Shown here piece by piece: positions 52,701 to 60,710 of a stretch of 64,000 bases of DNA. How positions within the stretch are numbered: the first letter of the stretch is position 1; every line of letters starts with the position of its first letter. Both the position numbers and the translations under genes were made by a program. Source of the DNA: Sacculina carcini (taxonomy: Eukaryota > Arthropoda > Thecostraca > Sacculinidae); assembly GCA_916048095.2 (NCBI GenBank), contig OU696586.1, positions 5,158,249-5,222,248 of the forward strand, read 5' to 3'. The notes under the pieces were generated by a model that was given only the letters and a program-made list of their open reading frames with translations, did no database searches and was not told the origin of the DNA.

Positions 52701-53451
52701 GTGTGGGGTTGCCCATGGCTTCCAGTGTCAAGCAATCATAGCGGACCCAATCAGCTCGTTTGAAATTCCATCTCGGTGGTCGTGTTCCCAACCTAGGTAC
52801 CTCATTGAGACAGATCCATATAGGGAAGTGGTCACTCCCATACAGACTGTTCTCAACGGTCCAGCTCGTGGATGCCTGCAGACTGGGACTGCACAGACTG
52901 AGGTCCAGAGCGGACATGCTTCCCGATGGCATGGTACAATGCGTATATGTGCCTGTGTTTAAAATACCTATGTCTAATACAGTTAAAATATCCTCCATAA
53001 TAAAACCACGGCTACAATATGCATCACAACCCCAAAAAGGGCTGTGAGCATTAAAATCGCCTAACACATAAAAAGGGGGTGAAAGTGAACTGATTAAAAA
53101 CTCGACGTTAGCCCTTGGGAACGGGCGACCAGGCGGCAGGTACAATGAGCACACACTCACCTCCCTACCACCGAGCCAGCACCGAACCGCAACCACCTGC
53201 AAATCTGACTGAATATGCAGGCGGCGACAGGGTACACTGGTGCGAACAGCCAGCATAACCCCGCCATGGGCTATAGTCGAGCTGGGATTATCAAATCTAA
53301 AAACATTAAAATCCTGAATACTAAAATACGAAGAAGTTAAAAGCTTAGTCTCCTGTATTGCTAAAATCGATGGTTGTCGGGAGTGTAAAATATGCAGTAA
53401 ATCATTAAAATTCGGTCTAATACCTCTAATATTCCATTGTAAAATGGACAT
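49750..53451 (-). CDS. LINE ORF2 (unit 7 copy)
   Basis: 1233 uninterrupted codons, identical in translation to the unit 6 copy; see there for motif positions. Confidence 0.93.
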   Translation of the reverse strand: MSILQWNIRGIRPNFNDLLHILHSRQPSILAIQETKLLTSSYFSIQDFNVFRFDNPSSTIAHGGVMLAVRTSVPCRRLHIQSDLQVVAVRCWLGGREVSVCSLYLPPGRPFPRANVEFLISSLSPPFYVLGDFNAHSPFWGCDAYCSRGFIMEDILTVLDIGILNTGTYTHCTMPSGSMSALDLSLCSPSLQASTSWTVENSLYGSDHFPIWICLNEVPRLGTRPPRWNFKRADWVRYDCLTLEAMGNPTLRPSVEGFAEAIVTCAKQSIPRTASRPRRRPVPWWTDACATALRERRRCWGRFRRNSTLANMLCFRHARAKARWTFREAKRASWVSYVSSINRHCPISTIWDRIKRISGKYRPNPLPSLKISGVDVINPEHVADEIGRYLAERCRANVDDPDFAAIKQQCERSPVDFSTSCQLPINSDFSASELRTALRSLRDVAEGPDEVHNLMLKRLSPAVLSTLLQVFNDLWSGGQFPASWRRAIVIPIMKQGKSGDHPSDYRPISLTSSLCKLFEKMVCRRLVWFLERGRLFNDAQCGFRQGRSTLDHLVTIDSRVRESFTRGHHVGAIFFDIEKAYDTTWRHGILRKLHRCGVRGNMGRFVHNFLLHRTFCVRVGNSLSRSFDQAEGVPQGSVLSVALFAIMINDIDDHLPPSIGRSLFVDDFAIWCSSRSTVAVQRQLQLAVNKIETWGTRNGFRFSTSKTVGVHFCRRRGACPDMEVELYGSAVSFQRTVRFLGVTLDSRLTYTDHISQLRITCLKALNVLKTVSRMRYGADRQSLLLLYRSLVRSRLDYASIVYDLASESAKGRLNVVHHAGIRIATGAFRTSPIVSLLVEADEAPLALRRQELVMRYSCKLASTHENPAYDVVFSQHVPEQQHLPGPQCSVLFCSKMRALLESCGMAANDVLRQEYTAESPWELVTPEVDVSLAALPKHRTVPSVLRSNTLERIHSYGRYTAVYTDGSKSASGVGCAFVSGGMCRSSTLPPSASIYTAELHAILLALVFIRSSSFSLFLVLSDSLSALTSLSSFSLHPLIQRIVISLDIIHHQGKRVKFCWIPAHIGILGNERADRAAKRAAERDFYSFYFNFPVPYSDFYPIIHRFIRSRWQLSWDECGSNKLKAVKPEIGHWMCSCRRKRSEEVALCRLRVGHTYDTHRHLLLGQPEPTCSACNVRLSVQHILVECPSFSEARQRFLGSVRTIHDVLGQEQSAVIEGRIFEFLRLLPFRIIY

Positions 53452-53536
53452 AAAAATAAATATAATAGAATAAAATACAGATAAATACTCCCGTTAAAAA
53501 GGCACATATACACTAACAACCAGGTAGCACAGGTAC

Positions 53537-55174
53537 CTAATCGCATCGCTTAGCCGATCGTCCTCTCTCCGAGTCAGGTGGGGACCCACTTGGAGAGGCC
53601 GAGAGCTTCCGCTTAGAGGAACTCTCCACCTCCATGGCAGTGGTGGGAGTCGCTCCGTCGTGTGCGGAAGGCGGTGCGCTAGCAACCGCCGAGCGCGGAG
53701 ATGCAGGGACCGCGCTCGCTTTGTGACCGGGAGATGCTCGCCGGTCACTCCTCGGCGAGGCTGACTTGACCGAACGGCGGCTCTTGTGCTGTACCACCGT
53801 CCAGTCTCCGGATTTCCTCCGGTTCGGAGACGACCGCTCTGCTGGCTTGGAAGCCTGCTGAGCGGCCGGTTTTTTGCCGCCCTGACTAACCGGCATCGCT
53901 GCCGATTTGCCAGCGCGGTCCATCGGCCGGCTGACCGGCCGATCGGCGACCCGCTGAGGTCGCCGCTCAGCAGCCTTTTCAGGCTGCTGGGGAGCGGCCG
54001 CCTTGGGCCGCTGGGTTGCGGCCGTCTGGGACCGCTGGGTCGCGGACGCCTGGGACCGCTGGGGTGCGGCCGTTGGCGACCGCGACACGGCAGCCTCCTC
54101 AGGCCGCCGATCAACCGGTGTTGGTTCAAGCTCATGTTTATCAGCCCCAGGTACGACCAGCTTCAAGCCCATTCGTCCCGCCAGCTTCAAGAAGTCTCCA
54201 ACAGTCAGCTTCTCCAAAAACGAGTCGACAGACTGTGGAGGCTGAGCCGACTTCGTGACGACGCCGGCAAAGGACGGGCCCGACGGATGCGAGCTGCGAT
54301 ATACAGCACGCGCCTCGCCGAAACTGCAGCGCTGGGCAGCGCGGATAGCCAGAATTTCTTTTTCTTTCAGCCATTCCGGGCAGTCACGCGACGAGGACGC
54401 ATGACCGCTGCTCCTGCAATTGACGCAGAAATACTCATTCTCGCAATCAGCAGCGGTGTGCCGTTCGGATGAGCAGCGTCCGCAGATCTCAGCACGGTTG
54501 CAGCGGGAGCTCGTATGCCCGAAACGTTGGCACCTGTAGCATCGCATTGGGTTGGGTACGTAGGGGCGGACACGGATACGCTGACGGATGTCACCGATCT
54601 TGATGTCATCCGGCAGAACAGCACCGTCAAACGTGAGGAAGAAAGAGTGCGTTGGCACCTCGCTACCCTCACGCCGTCGGACGATGCGCTCCACACGAAT
54701 GACACCCTGGGATGACAAACCGTCGCAGATTTCATCGTTATCAACACCCTCCAGCGCACGACAGAACAGAACACCTCTGGCGTGGTTCAATGTCGAGTGC
54801 GCACACACCGAGATGGGGGTGCTCACCCAACGCTTGTTTTCACCCGTACCCACGCGATACCGGAATGTGTCGGCCTTCATCGCGCGGGATGCTGCCGTCT
54901 CATTGCCGTATTTAACCAGCAGAGAACCGTCTCTCTGTCGGCTGGCCTCGACAGGCGCGTCTCCGATGTTCTTGAAACCATCCAGACGACGGAATGGGTT
55001 CAGCGAGGACAATTTCACGTGTTCATTGGTGCTGGTAAAAACCAGCACCATCGGCACAGGTGCAGCACGACTGTCGCCGTGCAAGTGGCTCAAAGTACGA
55101 CCACCTTTCGGCGGCCGTGGCCGATCGCCCGATGGACGACCAGCAGGTGGGGTGGTTGGAGTTTTTGAAGCCAT
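53537..55174 (-). CDS. LINE ORF1 (unit 7 copy)
   Basis: 545 codons from the ATG at 55174, identical in translation to the unit 6 copy. Confidence 0.9.
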   Translation of the reverse strand: MASKTPTTPPAGRPSGDRPRPPKGGRTLSHLHGDSRAAPVPMVLVFTSTNEHVKLSSLNPFRRLDGFKNIGDAPVEASRQRDGSLLVKYGNETAASRAMKADTFRYRVGTGENKRWVSTPISVCAHSTLNHARGVLFCRALEGVDNDEICDGLSSQGVIRVERIVRRREGSEVPTHSFFLTFDGAVLPDDIKIGDIRQRIRVRPYVPNPMRCYRCQRFGHTSSRCNRAEICGRCSSERHTAADCENEYFCVNCRSSGHASSSRDCPEWLKEKEILAIRAAQRCSFGEARAVYRSSHPSGPSFAGVVTKSAQPPQSVDSFLEKLTVGDFLKLAGRMGLKLVVPGADKHELEPTPVDRRPEEAAVSRSPTAAPQRSQASATQRSQTAATQRPKAAAPQQPEKAAERRPQRVADRPVSRPMDRAGKSAAMPVSQGGKKPAAQQASKPAERSSPNRRKSGDWTVVQHKSRRSVKSASPRSDRRASPGHKASAVPASPRSAVASAPPSAHDGATPTTAMEVESSSKRKLSASPSGSPPDSERGRSAKRCD

Positions 55175-55922
55175 GAATTGTTTGTTTGTCTCTGCGCGCA
55201 CGACCACCCTCCTCTGCACGGGGCCCTACTGGGGGGACGGGCAGAGCCAGCATGGGATGCCACGCCAGTGGTGGTGCGCGCTGTACGGGCACCGAATACC
55301 CCTGAGCTCGCTGCGAGCTCCGCCCGGTACGAGTCCGCGGGAGCTACAGCACCGGGCCCGGACCAGTGACCCCCACCGGTCCATCTGGACACAGCAACTG
55401 CAAACGGCGGACACTGCACCGGGCGGGACCCCCCTCGAGCACCAGGCACCTCACCCTTGACCCTCTTGAGCCCTATCCGGCCACCCGTGCCGGCGTCGGA
55501 CCATTCTCTCCACTGTCGAGGAGCCAAACAGCGGCCCCGTCGGGGTTCGACGCGCAGGCCAAAGACGAGTGTTGCGTCACGCCACCACTATACCCCGGGT
55601 GACGTGACACTCAGCGGCCAGGATCCTGTTTGCCGATCCGACGGGGGAGGGTTTCCAGATGGCCGTTGGCTGCTAACCAGCTCATCCGCCCTTTGACAGG
55701 TCTTGTTTTTCTTCCTGCTGGGTGTCTGGCCACCCTCCTCACTGGCATAGGCCAGTGGGGGGCCGGATTAGTCGCCGACATTCCGACCATGCGGCTGGTT
55801 GTACCGGGTTACATGTTACCAGTAGCAGGCCGAAACCTGACCAGACATGTCTGCCTTTAGTCGCCTCTTACGACACGCGGCAGCTACGGCGGCAGAATTC
55901 TAACCCCCCTACCGCAGGGGGG

Positions 55923-55935
55923 TGATTCCATCGTC
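55923..55935 (+). repeat. LINE target-site duplication, right copy (unit 7)
   Basis: Exact repeat of 49572-49584. Confidence 0.9.
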
Positions 55936-56042
55936 AATGCGACTTGAATTGTTAAATATATTTCAATAGACGAAAATCAATAGATAAACAATATTAAATC
56001 TTCTTGTGCTTCAATATGTGAATCCACTCAATACGGCTCATC

Positions 56043-56393
56043 ATGAACGGTTGTGGTGAATCCTTGTCGCAAACGCCTCACCAACCGTCCACGGTACATT
56101 CCGATGCTGATTTGATCAGTGAGTCCTTGCTTGTCACGCCTTCTGCCAATATCGGGACTCGTGAGAACGGTGGTGAGGTTGTGCGTGTTGCCGATTCTGG
56201 TGCCGTGACCCGGATTGCTGATGATGCGAGTAGTTATTCTGGTGAGCATGGAGTCATCCAGACAGTGGAGGGCTCGTTTCCTCACATCACGGCGGACAAG
56301 AATGGTGACGAGGTGGATGCCCTTCCGGATCGTATGGAGTACACTATCAAGGATGTGGACAGTGGATCCGCCAGAGACGGGTTGAAGGGTTGA
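56043..56393 (+). other. 116-codon unknown frame (unit 7)
   Basis: Last copy, followed by the left half of the cassette up to the array end. Function unknown. Confidence 0.3.
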
Positions 56394-56510
56394 ACCAGGG
56401 GGCTTCATTTGAGGGGCTGTGTCTGCTGCCACAACATCGGCGCCCAGAAATACAAACATAAACAACGATAGATATACAATATTAAATCGCCTCACTCGCA
56501 GATTTGTTAA

Positions 56511-57143
56511 GATATGTCGACCAGAATGGTCGTGCAGAAAACGCTGTCAAGCTAATCAAGGGGATATTCCGAAAAGCGCACGATACTCGGCAGAATCTCA
56601 TGTGGGCGCTCATGCTTTGGCGAAATACGCCCAGTCAATATACCAGCCTTCTCGCCGGCGCACGTTATGTTCGGACGTCGGTGTCGTACTCTGATGCCCA
56701 CAACCCGACGTTCATTAGAGCCGGATCCTCCCAAAGGGGCTCGGGAAAATTTGCTGAATAGCAAAGCCGATCAAAAACATTATTGTGATCATCAGGGAGT
56801 GCGGTCATTGCCGCCGATCCGTCCAGGGACAGCATTTCGGGTAGAACGGCCGGATCAAAACTCGTGGTCACGGGGAGAATGTGTAAGGAAACTATCCCAT
56901 AAGTCGTATGTGGTAAAACTTGGTGGTACACTGTATCGACGAAATCGCCGTCATATTTTGATGGCAGGGGAAGATGATCCCGTGCAGTCGACCCGTAGCT
57001 ACCAGATGGTCCAAGGGCTTCCCAATTCTGAGGTCCTCCCGTCCAACAGGTCAAACACAACAGGCAATGAGGATCGTGTGTTACCGCGGCGGTCTATACG
57101 TATTCGTCGACCGCCGGCGTATTTGAATGATTATGTGCCGTGA
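56511..57143 (+). pseudogene. Mag-type Gypsy integrase C-terminal part
   Basis: Directly after the array, the frame reads RYVDQNGRAENAVKLIKG, then WRNTPSQ: the end of the integrase core (catalytic Glu in the AEN context) of K02A2.6-like elements. The frame shifts near 56660-56670 and continues with LLNSKADQKHYCDH, then LPPIRPG, SYVVKLGGTLYRRNRRH, and a basic RRSIRIRRPPAYLNDYV before the stop. This is the SH3-like C-terminal domain and tail. The first two catalytic Asp residues and the zinc finger are missing on the left. Orientation and lineage match the gag at 975 and the array RT, so these may be parts of one element. Confidence 0.85.
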
Positions 57144-57194
57144 ACGTGTGTTATGCAATGCCATTTCATGTGGTATGTATGTTGTGATTAACTT

Positions 57195-57205
57195 GGAGGG
57201 GGAGG
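57195..57205 (+). other. Polypurine tract
   Basis: GGAGGGGGAGG lies 52 bp after the integrase stop, directly before TATAACGTGTG. This is the normal site of plus-strand priming next to a 3' LTR. Confidence 0.65.
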
Positions 57206-57256
57206 TATAACGTGTGTATGTATGTGCGTGTATTTTATTTTATTTTATTTTATTTA
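57206..57256 (+). other. Start of a putative 3' LTR, truncated
   Basis: About 50 bp of TG-rich sequence after the PPT, then an ATTTT-type microsatellite (57230-57256). I find no stretch matching the 390-918 region, so either the LTR is cut off here or one of the two assignments is wrong. Confidence 0.3.
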
Positions 57257-57744
57257 CGTTCTGCTTGTTCAACGCAGGTTTCCAGTGTCCAGATGGCCGA
57301 TCTATCTGTCTGCACGAATTCGTGGGCAATTTTCATTTCCTGCAAACCACCAAACGAGAGACACATTTGGCATTGGTCTACTAGGGCGCGAGTCACGGAA
57401 TCGGTGTCTTTCAAGTCCAACAGAAATCGTGTAGTCACAGCCAGTTGGGTACGGAGCTGTGTCATGCAGTCCCCGATCTGCTCGATGTTGGCTTTCATCA
57501 GCGATACCTCAATCTTTTTCACCCCCGACATCGTTCAAAAGGTATCAAATCCTGACTTCAGTGATGTTTTGTAGCTGTCATATTGATACCCTTTTGCAGC
57601 GATCGTCAAAAGGCACAGCGTGATGTAGTAGGATGTGGCAGGTTCGTAATGAGCCACAGTGGTTTTCAATTCGAGAGCTTTGAGCCACGCGGATGTGTTC
57701 GACGCGATCACAATCAGTTCGGCCCATTCTGGCGATGTCGTCAA
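57250..57744 (-). pseudogene. Unidentified helical protein-coding remnant
   Basis: Two open segments in one frame (57744-57538 and 57531-57250) are separated by a single TGA at 57535-57537. The upstream part contains EWAELIVIASNTSAW and SYYITLCLLTIAAKGYQYDS; the downstream part VKKIEVSLMKANIEQIGD, TQLAVTTRFLLDLK and ALVDQCQMCLSFGG. The composition is that of a folded, mostly helical protein. I do not recognise it. It may be a host gene fragment or retrocopy. Confidence 0.4.
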
Positions 57745-57839
57745 CTATTCAAAAAAGCCTGGAAACACACACACACACCGCACTCTGGAGAAACACCGAC
57801 ACTGATTGATCAGATGGCAGGTTATTCGTCGACAGGTAT

Positions 57840-58278
57840 TGCTGTGCAGTAGCGAGGCTTGATGTGTCTGTTTTTGTCGGTCTATACACAACAAGATACC
57901 GTTGCTCTGGTTCTGGAGTCAACAGAACAGACTTCGGCTCTCTCTCTCTTGGGACAGTTCAGTCAGTTTTGTGAGACTGATCTCATCAGCTGAGTACTCA
58001 CAGTACTTCTTTTCCCACAGCGGAACTTTTGGCTGTTGGCTGAACTAATCCAATATGATCAGCTCTCTTTTGGGCTCAATTTCTTCACCGAATATGATGG
58101 TCTTCTGATTTGGTCGGATCAGTAGCATTTTGAGACTCAGTTTCTTTCTTTCTTTGTCTGTGAGGTCAATATTGCGCATTTTGATTTTGCCGACGGGACC
58201 CATTTTGATGGTGATATCACCTCTTGTGGCCACGGTTGGCAGATTGTCGTATCTCGGAGTAGCGGTTGGTGTATCCAT
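57840..58278 (-). pseudogene. Unidentified decayed coding sequence beside Gypsy gag
   Basis: From 58278 the frame reads MDTPTATPRYDN, then VATRGDITIKMGPVGKIKM, LTDKERKKLSLKMLLIRP. It stops with TAG at 58045 but continues in frame as QPKVPLWEKKYCEY, ISLTKLTELSQERE, and after a (CT)n slip as LLTPEPEQRYLVVYRP. The end of the Gypsy gag overlaps this start in another frame, so the junction between gag and this sequence is near 58280-58300. It may belong with 57250-57744 as one decayed gene. No family recognised. Confidence 0.35.
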
Positions 58279-58299
58279 GATGATTGCAAATGAAGGATA

Positions 58300-58949
58300 G
58301 CTAGATATATGATTTGTTGCATATCTTGCACCAGTTCTATGATTCCGCTTAGGCGTGACACCTCATTTTCAAGTTTTGTTGTATGATCACGCGAGACTGT
58401 TGTGGCAGCCAGGGCCTCCGGATTCTTGGCCGTAGCTTCAATGAAGTGATCAGCCGACTGGGCTAGGTCATCCAGACAGACCGAAGCTGGCAACAAGGAA
58501 AGTGCGGCTCGCACGTTCTGCGGTAGTCGCTGAAGAAGTAGCGTTCTCAGTAATCCTGTATCTGACGCGTTGTCACCTGCGTTGGTAAGCTCAGATCGAA
58601 TCCGTCTCAGTAGCTGTGATGGACGTTGATCCCCAAGCTGCTGAATTCGCAGTAGTGTCTCGAGTCTGTCAGCTCGAGAAGTTGAGAGTCGATCACTCAA
58701 CGCATTTACCAGAGCCTCATAATAGGTTCCTCTCATGATGATGTCTTTCACTTGCGTTGCGATTTCGCGAGGAAGACCAGCCACCATGAAGCTAAATTTC
58801 ATGTTGTTTTGTTAGATGCCTGCAACACTGAATGCGCATTCTACTTGCGTGAGCAACAGCTCAGGCTCATCAGGAGAAAATTCCGGTAGACGAAATACAC
58901 CAGCTGGTCTGGTGAATGTGCTGCTCAGTTCACTCTCTGAGTTGCTCAT
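58300..58949 (-). pseudogene. Gypsy gag (second family), minus-strand copy
   Basis: From the ATG at 58949 it reads MSNSESELSS, then GVFRLPEFSPDEPELLL and QVECAFSVAGI, the N-terminus of a Gypsy gag family found widely in invertebrates. A TAA (58812-58814) interrupts in frame; 3 codons later MKFSFMVAGLPREIATQV follows in the same frame, then LLRIQQLGDQRPSQLLRR and LLQRLPQNVRAALSLLP. No zinc knuckle or protease follows; the frame runs into the unidentified sequence near 58300. Confidence 0.8.
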
Positions 58950-59045
58950 GATTATAATATTAGTAATATTATAATATAATAATATTATAATATAATAATA
59001 TAATCATATTATAATATAATATTAGTAATATTATATTACTAATGC
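58950..59045 (-). repeat. AT-only palindromic leader repeat
   Basis: Built from TAATATTA, ATTATAAT and TATTACTAAT blocks, nearly pure A/T, between PBS and gag. The mirror copy is at 63345-63440. It can form many self-complementary hairpins. Confidence 0.8.
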
Positions 59046-59053
59046 TATCAATG

Positions 59054-59071
59054 ATCACGTCGGAGTCACCA
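59054..59071 (-). other. Primer-binding site of the second Gypsy, minus copy
   Basis: Reads TGGTGACTCCGACGTGAT on the minus strand, a PBS type common in Gypsy elements; mirror of 63319-63336. Confidence 0.6.
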
Positions 59072-59118
59072 ATATCATAATTCCCGTTATTAAAAATATC
59101 AGCGAAATCCAAGCGAAA

Positions 59119-59240
59119 ACCAAAGCCAAATCAAAATTGCCGTCCTCTTCACTGTCCTTGACTTTCCCGTCTTCCAATATCTCCTTGGATTCCTTTTCTC
59201 CTATCTCTCCTGCTACCACCGCACTATTCCTTAAGAAACT
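59119..59240 (-). repeat. 122-bp palindrome arm (inverted copy of CR1 sequence)
   Basis: Reverse complement of 59292-59413, identical as far as I can read. It sits between the Gypsy LTR end and the end of the CR1-like LINE. The 51-bp spacer contains AGGAATTCCT, and AAGAAACTCA occurs at the arm end and again in the spacer. Confidence 0.9.
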
Positions 59241-60710
59241 CATGAGGAATTCCTGAAGAAACTCAACTCAGAGGGGCACCTCGAATTTTGTAGTTTCTTA
59301 AGGAATAGTGCGGTGGTAGCAGGAGAGATAGGAGAAAAGGAATCCAAGGAGATATTGGAAGACGGGAAAGTCAAGGACAGTGAAGAGGACGGCAATTTTG
59401 ATTTGGCTTTGGTAAGTTTTTCTTGGAAAAATAATGAAAAGTCAGACGCAAAAATTGAGCAGGGAGTTGATTTTGCAATACCGGTGAGAGATTTCAAAGT
59501 GGACCACTTGGACTTGGAGGACGTTGAGCGAGAAGTAAGTTTTGATTTATAGAAAGACGATTTGGCGGCAGTAAGAGCAGAAATAAAAGAATTTCGGGCA
59601 GTGCAAAACTGAGACCACTTCAGGTCAGTTTTGAACCGGCGCCAGCAGCGCTCACGGGCCCGAGACTCAGCTCGCAGACGGCGTAAGTCAGGTGTTAGCC
59701 ATGGTTGCTGGCTGACAGAAGGTTTGACGACACATACGCGCAAGGGGAACAGTGTATCATTGATGCTAGACAAACACTCATTGATAAAATGGGAAAGAGC
59801 TATCGGGGGAAGGAAATGGTAATGTATCGGAGAGAGAGAATGAGAGACGAGAAGCCTGAAATGGGAAGAGTCAAAATTACGGAAGATTCGTGCGAAGTAA
59901 GTTTTAGAAGGGTTGAAGTTACGATGCACCTGAAAATCCATGGCAAATGAGATGAGGCTATGATCGGAAATAGTGGGATCTGGCGGGTAGGTGAGCAGAT
60001 TAGAGGAATTTTGATTAGCTGATGGGCAAATGAGAAGGTCGAGTGTATGACCAGAAGAATGTGTTGCACCCGAGTTAATGATAGAAAGTTCCCAAGAATC
60101 AAGTGAGATGAAATCACTGGCGTATGGTTGAAGTGAGGGAGAATCTACCCAGAAGTTAAAATCTCCTAGGACAATAAATTTATCACAAAAATTTTGAAAA
60201 AAGGGATATAAGAGTGTCAAAATCTGCAATAAAATTAGAATAACCAGGATTGTTGTGACGATAAACGAGAAGAAAGCCAATTTTAGGGGATGAGGGTAGC
60301 GAGAGAGATAGTGCAATAAATTCAAAGCATGTAGATGTGAATGAGATTAGAAGAATTAGAGAAAAAGCGAGAGAAGACCTAAAAATGACACCCACGCCGC
60401 CACCTGTAGATTTAGACGAGTTTGAGGAGGAACGACTCACATGCAAAAAATTAAATGGTGAGGGGAGTTGGGCTATGAAGACAGGCACGTCACATTCCTG
60501 CAGCCAAGTTTCCGTGAGAAACAGGATATGAAGACTTAGGTGCGAAAGTAGGTCTGAGATTACGGGGAGTTTGTTGCGTGCTGAGCGTATATTCAGTAGG
60601 CCGGCTGGAAAGGAGAGGGTATTATCATTTGAGGCGTTACTTGAAGGGAGTGAGAGTGGGGGGATGAGGTAGGTGGGGAGTGTGGCGAGAGAGAGCGGAC
60701 GGCTAGTCAC
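59241..60710 (-). pseudogene. CR1/L2-like LINE ORF2, endonuclease part only
   Basis: Starts at 60710, overlapping the ORF1 stop as GTGA, with no ATG at once. The endonuclease has LLNIRSARNKLPVISDLL, LFLTETWLQ and GGGVGVIFR. A frameshift near 60195 then leads to VLGDFNFWVD and SDHSLISF. Next comes the linker before RT: WLTPDLRRLRAESRARERC and SKSKWSTLKSLTG. The frame stops near 59240, before any RT motif. The RT domain is absent. The broken frame and missing RT make it inactive. Confidence 0.8.
59292..59413 (-). repeat. 122-bp palindrome arm (native CR1 sequence)
   Basis: Part of the CR1-like ORF2 (reads LPSSSLSLTFPSSN and SPATTALFLKKL). Partner of 59119-59240. Confidence 0.9.

Larger units (their letters stand above)
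49585..55922 (-). mobile_element. I-like LINE, full-length intact copy (unit 7)
   Basis: 6338 bp, exactly 11913 bp from the unit 6 LINE. Same insertion site, target-site duplication, hairpins and reading frames; I see no difference in either protein. It arose with the surrounding unit, not by new retrotransposition. The 5' UTR is 55175-55922 and the 3' stem-loop is 49604-49638. Confidence 0.93.
8651..56510. repeat. Tandem array of a ~5.55-kb composite transposon/host-gene unit
   Basis: Seven head-to-tail units start at 8651, 14197, 19713, 25281, 30846, 36411 and 48324, with lengths 5546, 5516, 5568, 5565, 5565, 11913 and (last, incomplete) 8187 bp. The internal order is constant: Gypsy RT/RNase H, unknown 116-codon frame, cassette, DIRS-like RT (minus), Gypsy integrase, formin fragment, cassette half, spacer. 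The first junction is at GAAGATGAAAAATT (8650), where unit 1 is preceded by a minisatellite but all others by the end of the previous unit. The array ends at TTTGTTAA (56510), equivalent to 10486 in unit 1. All differences in unit length come from six listed indels and the LINE insertion. Confidence 0.95.
48324..56510. repeat. Array unit 7, incomplete, with LINE
   Basis: Repeats unit 6 from the pol fragment through the LINE and the 116-codon frame, then ends inside the cassette at TTTGTTAA, where Gypsy integrase sequence starts. It has no DIRS-like RT, integrase of the array type or formin fragment. Confidence 0.9.
58390..59108 (-). repeat. Inverted repeat arm 1: 5' end of a second Gypsy element
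   Basis: 719 bp that match 63282-64000 in reverse orientation with no net indel: LTR end, PBS, AT-rich leader and gag start all fall at mirror positions (coordinates sum to 122390). The arm ends at ATTTCGCT, where both copies diverge. The right arm reaches the window edge, so the repeat may be longer. Confidence 0.9.

Noticed and set aside
8651..56510. Ribosomal DNA, histone cluster or CRISPR array as an explanation for the tandem repeats
   Set aside because: No rRNA, histone or short repeat-spacer pattern; the units are transposon and formin sequence.
390..57256. Matching 5' and 3' LTRs of the Mag-type element
   Set aside because: I compared 390-918 with the sequence after the PPT by eye and found no convincing match, so I do not claim an LTR pair.
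57212..57574. 120-codon plus-strand frame
   Set aside because: Its opposite strand has much more protein-like sequence across the same bases.
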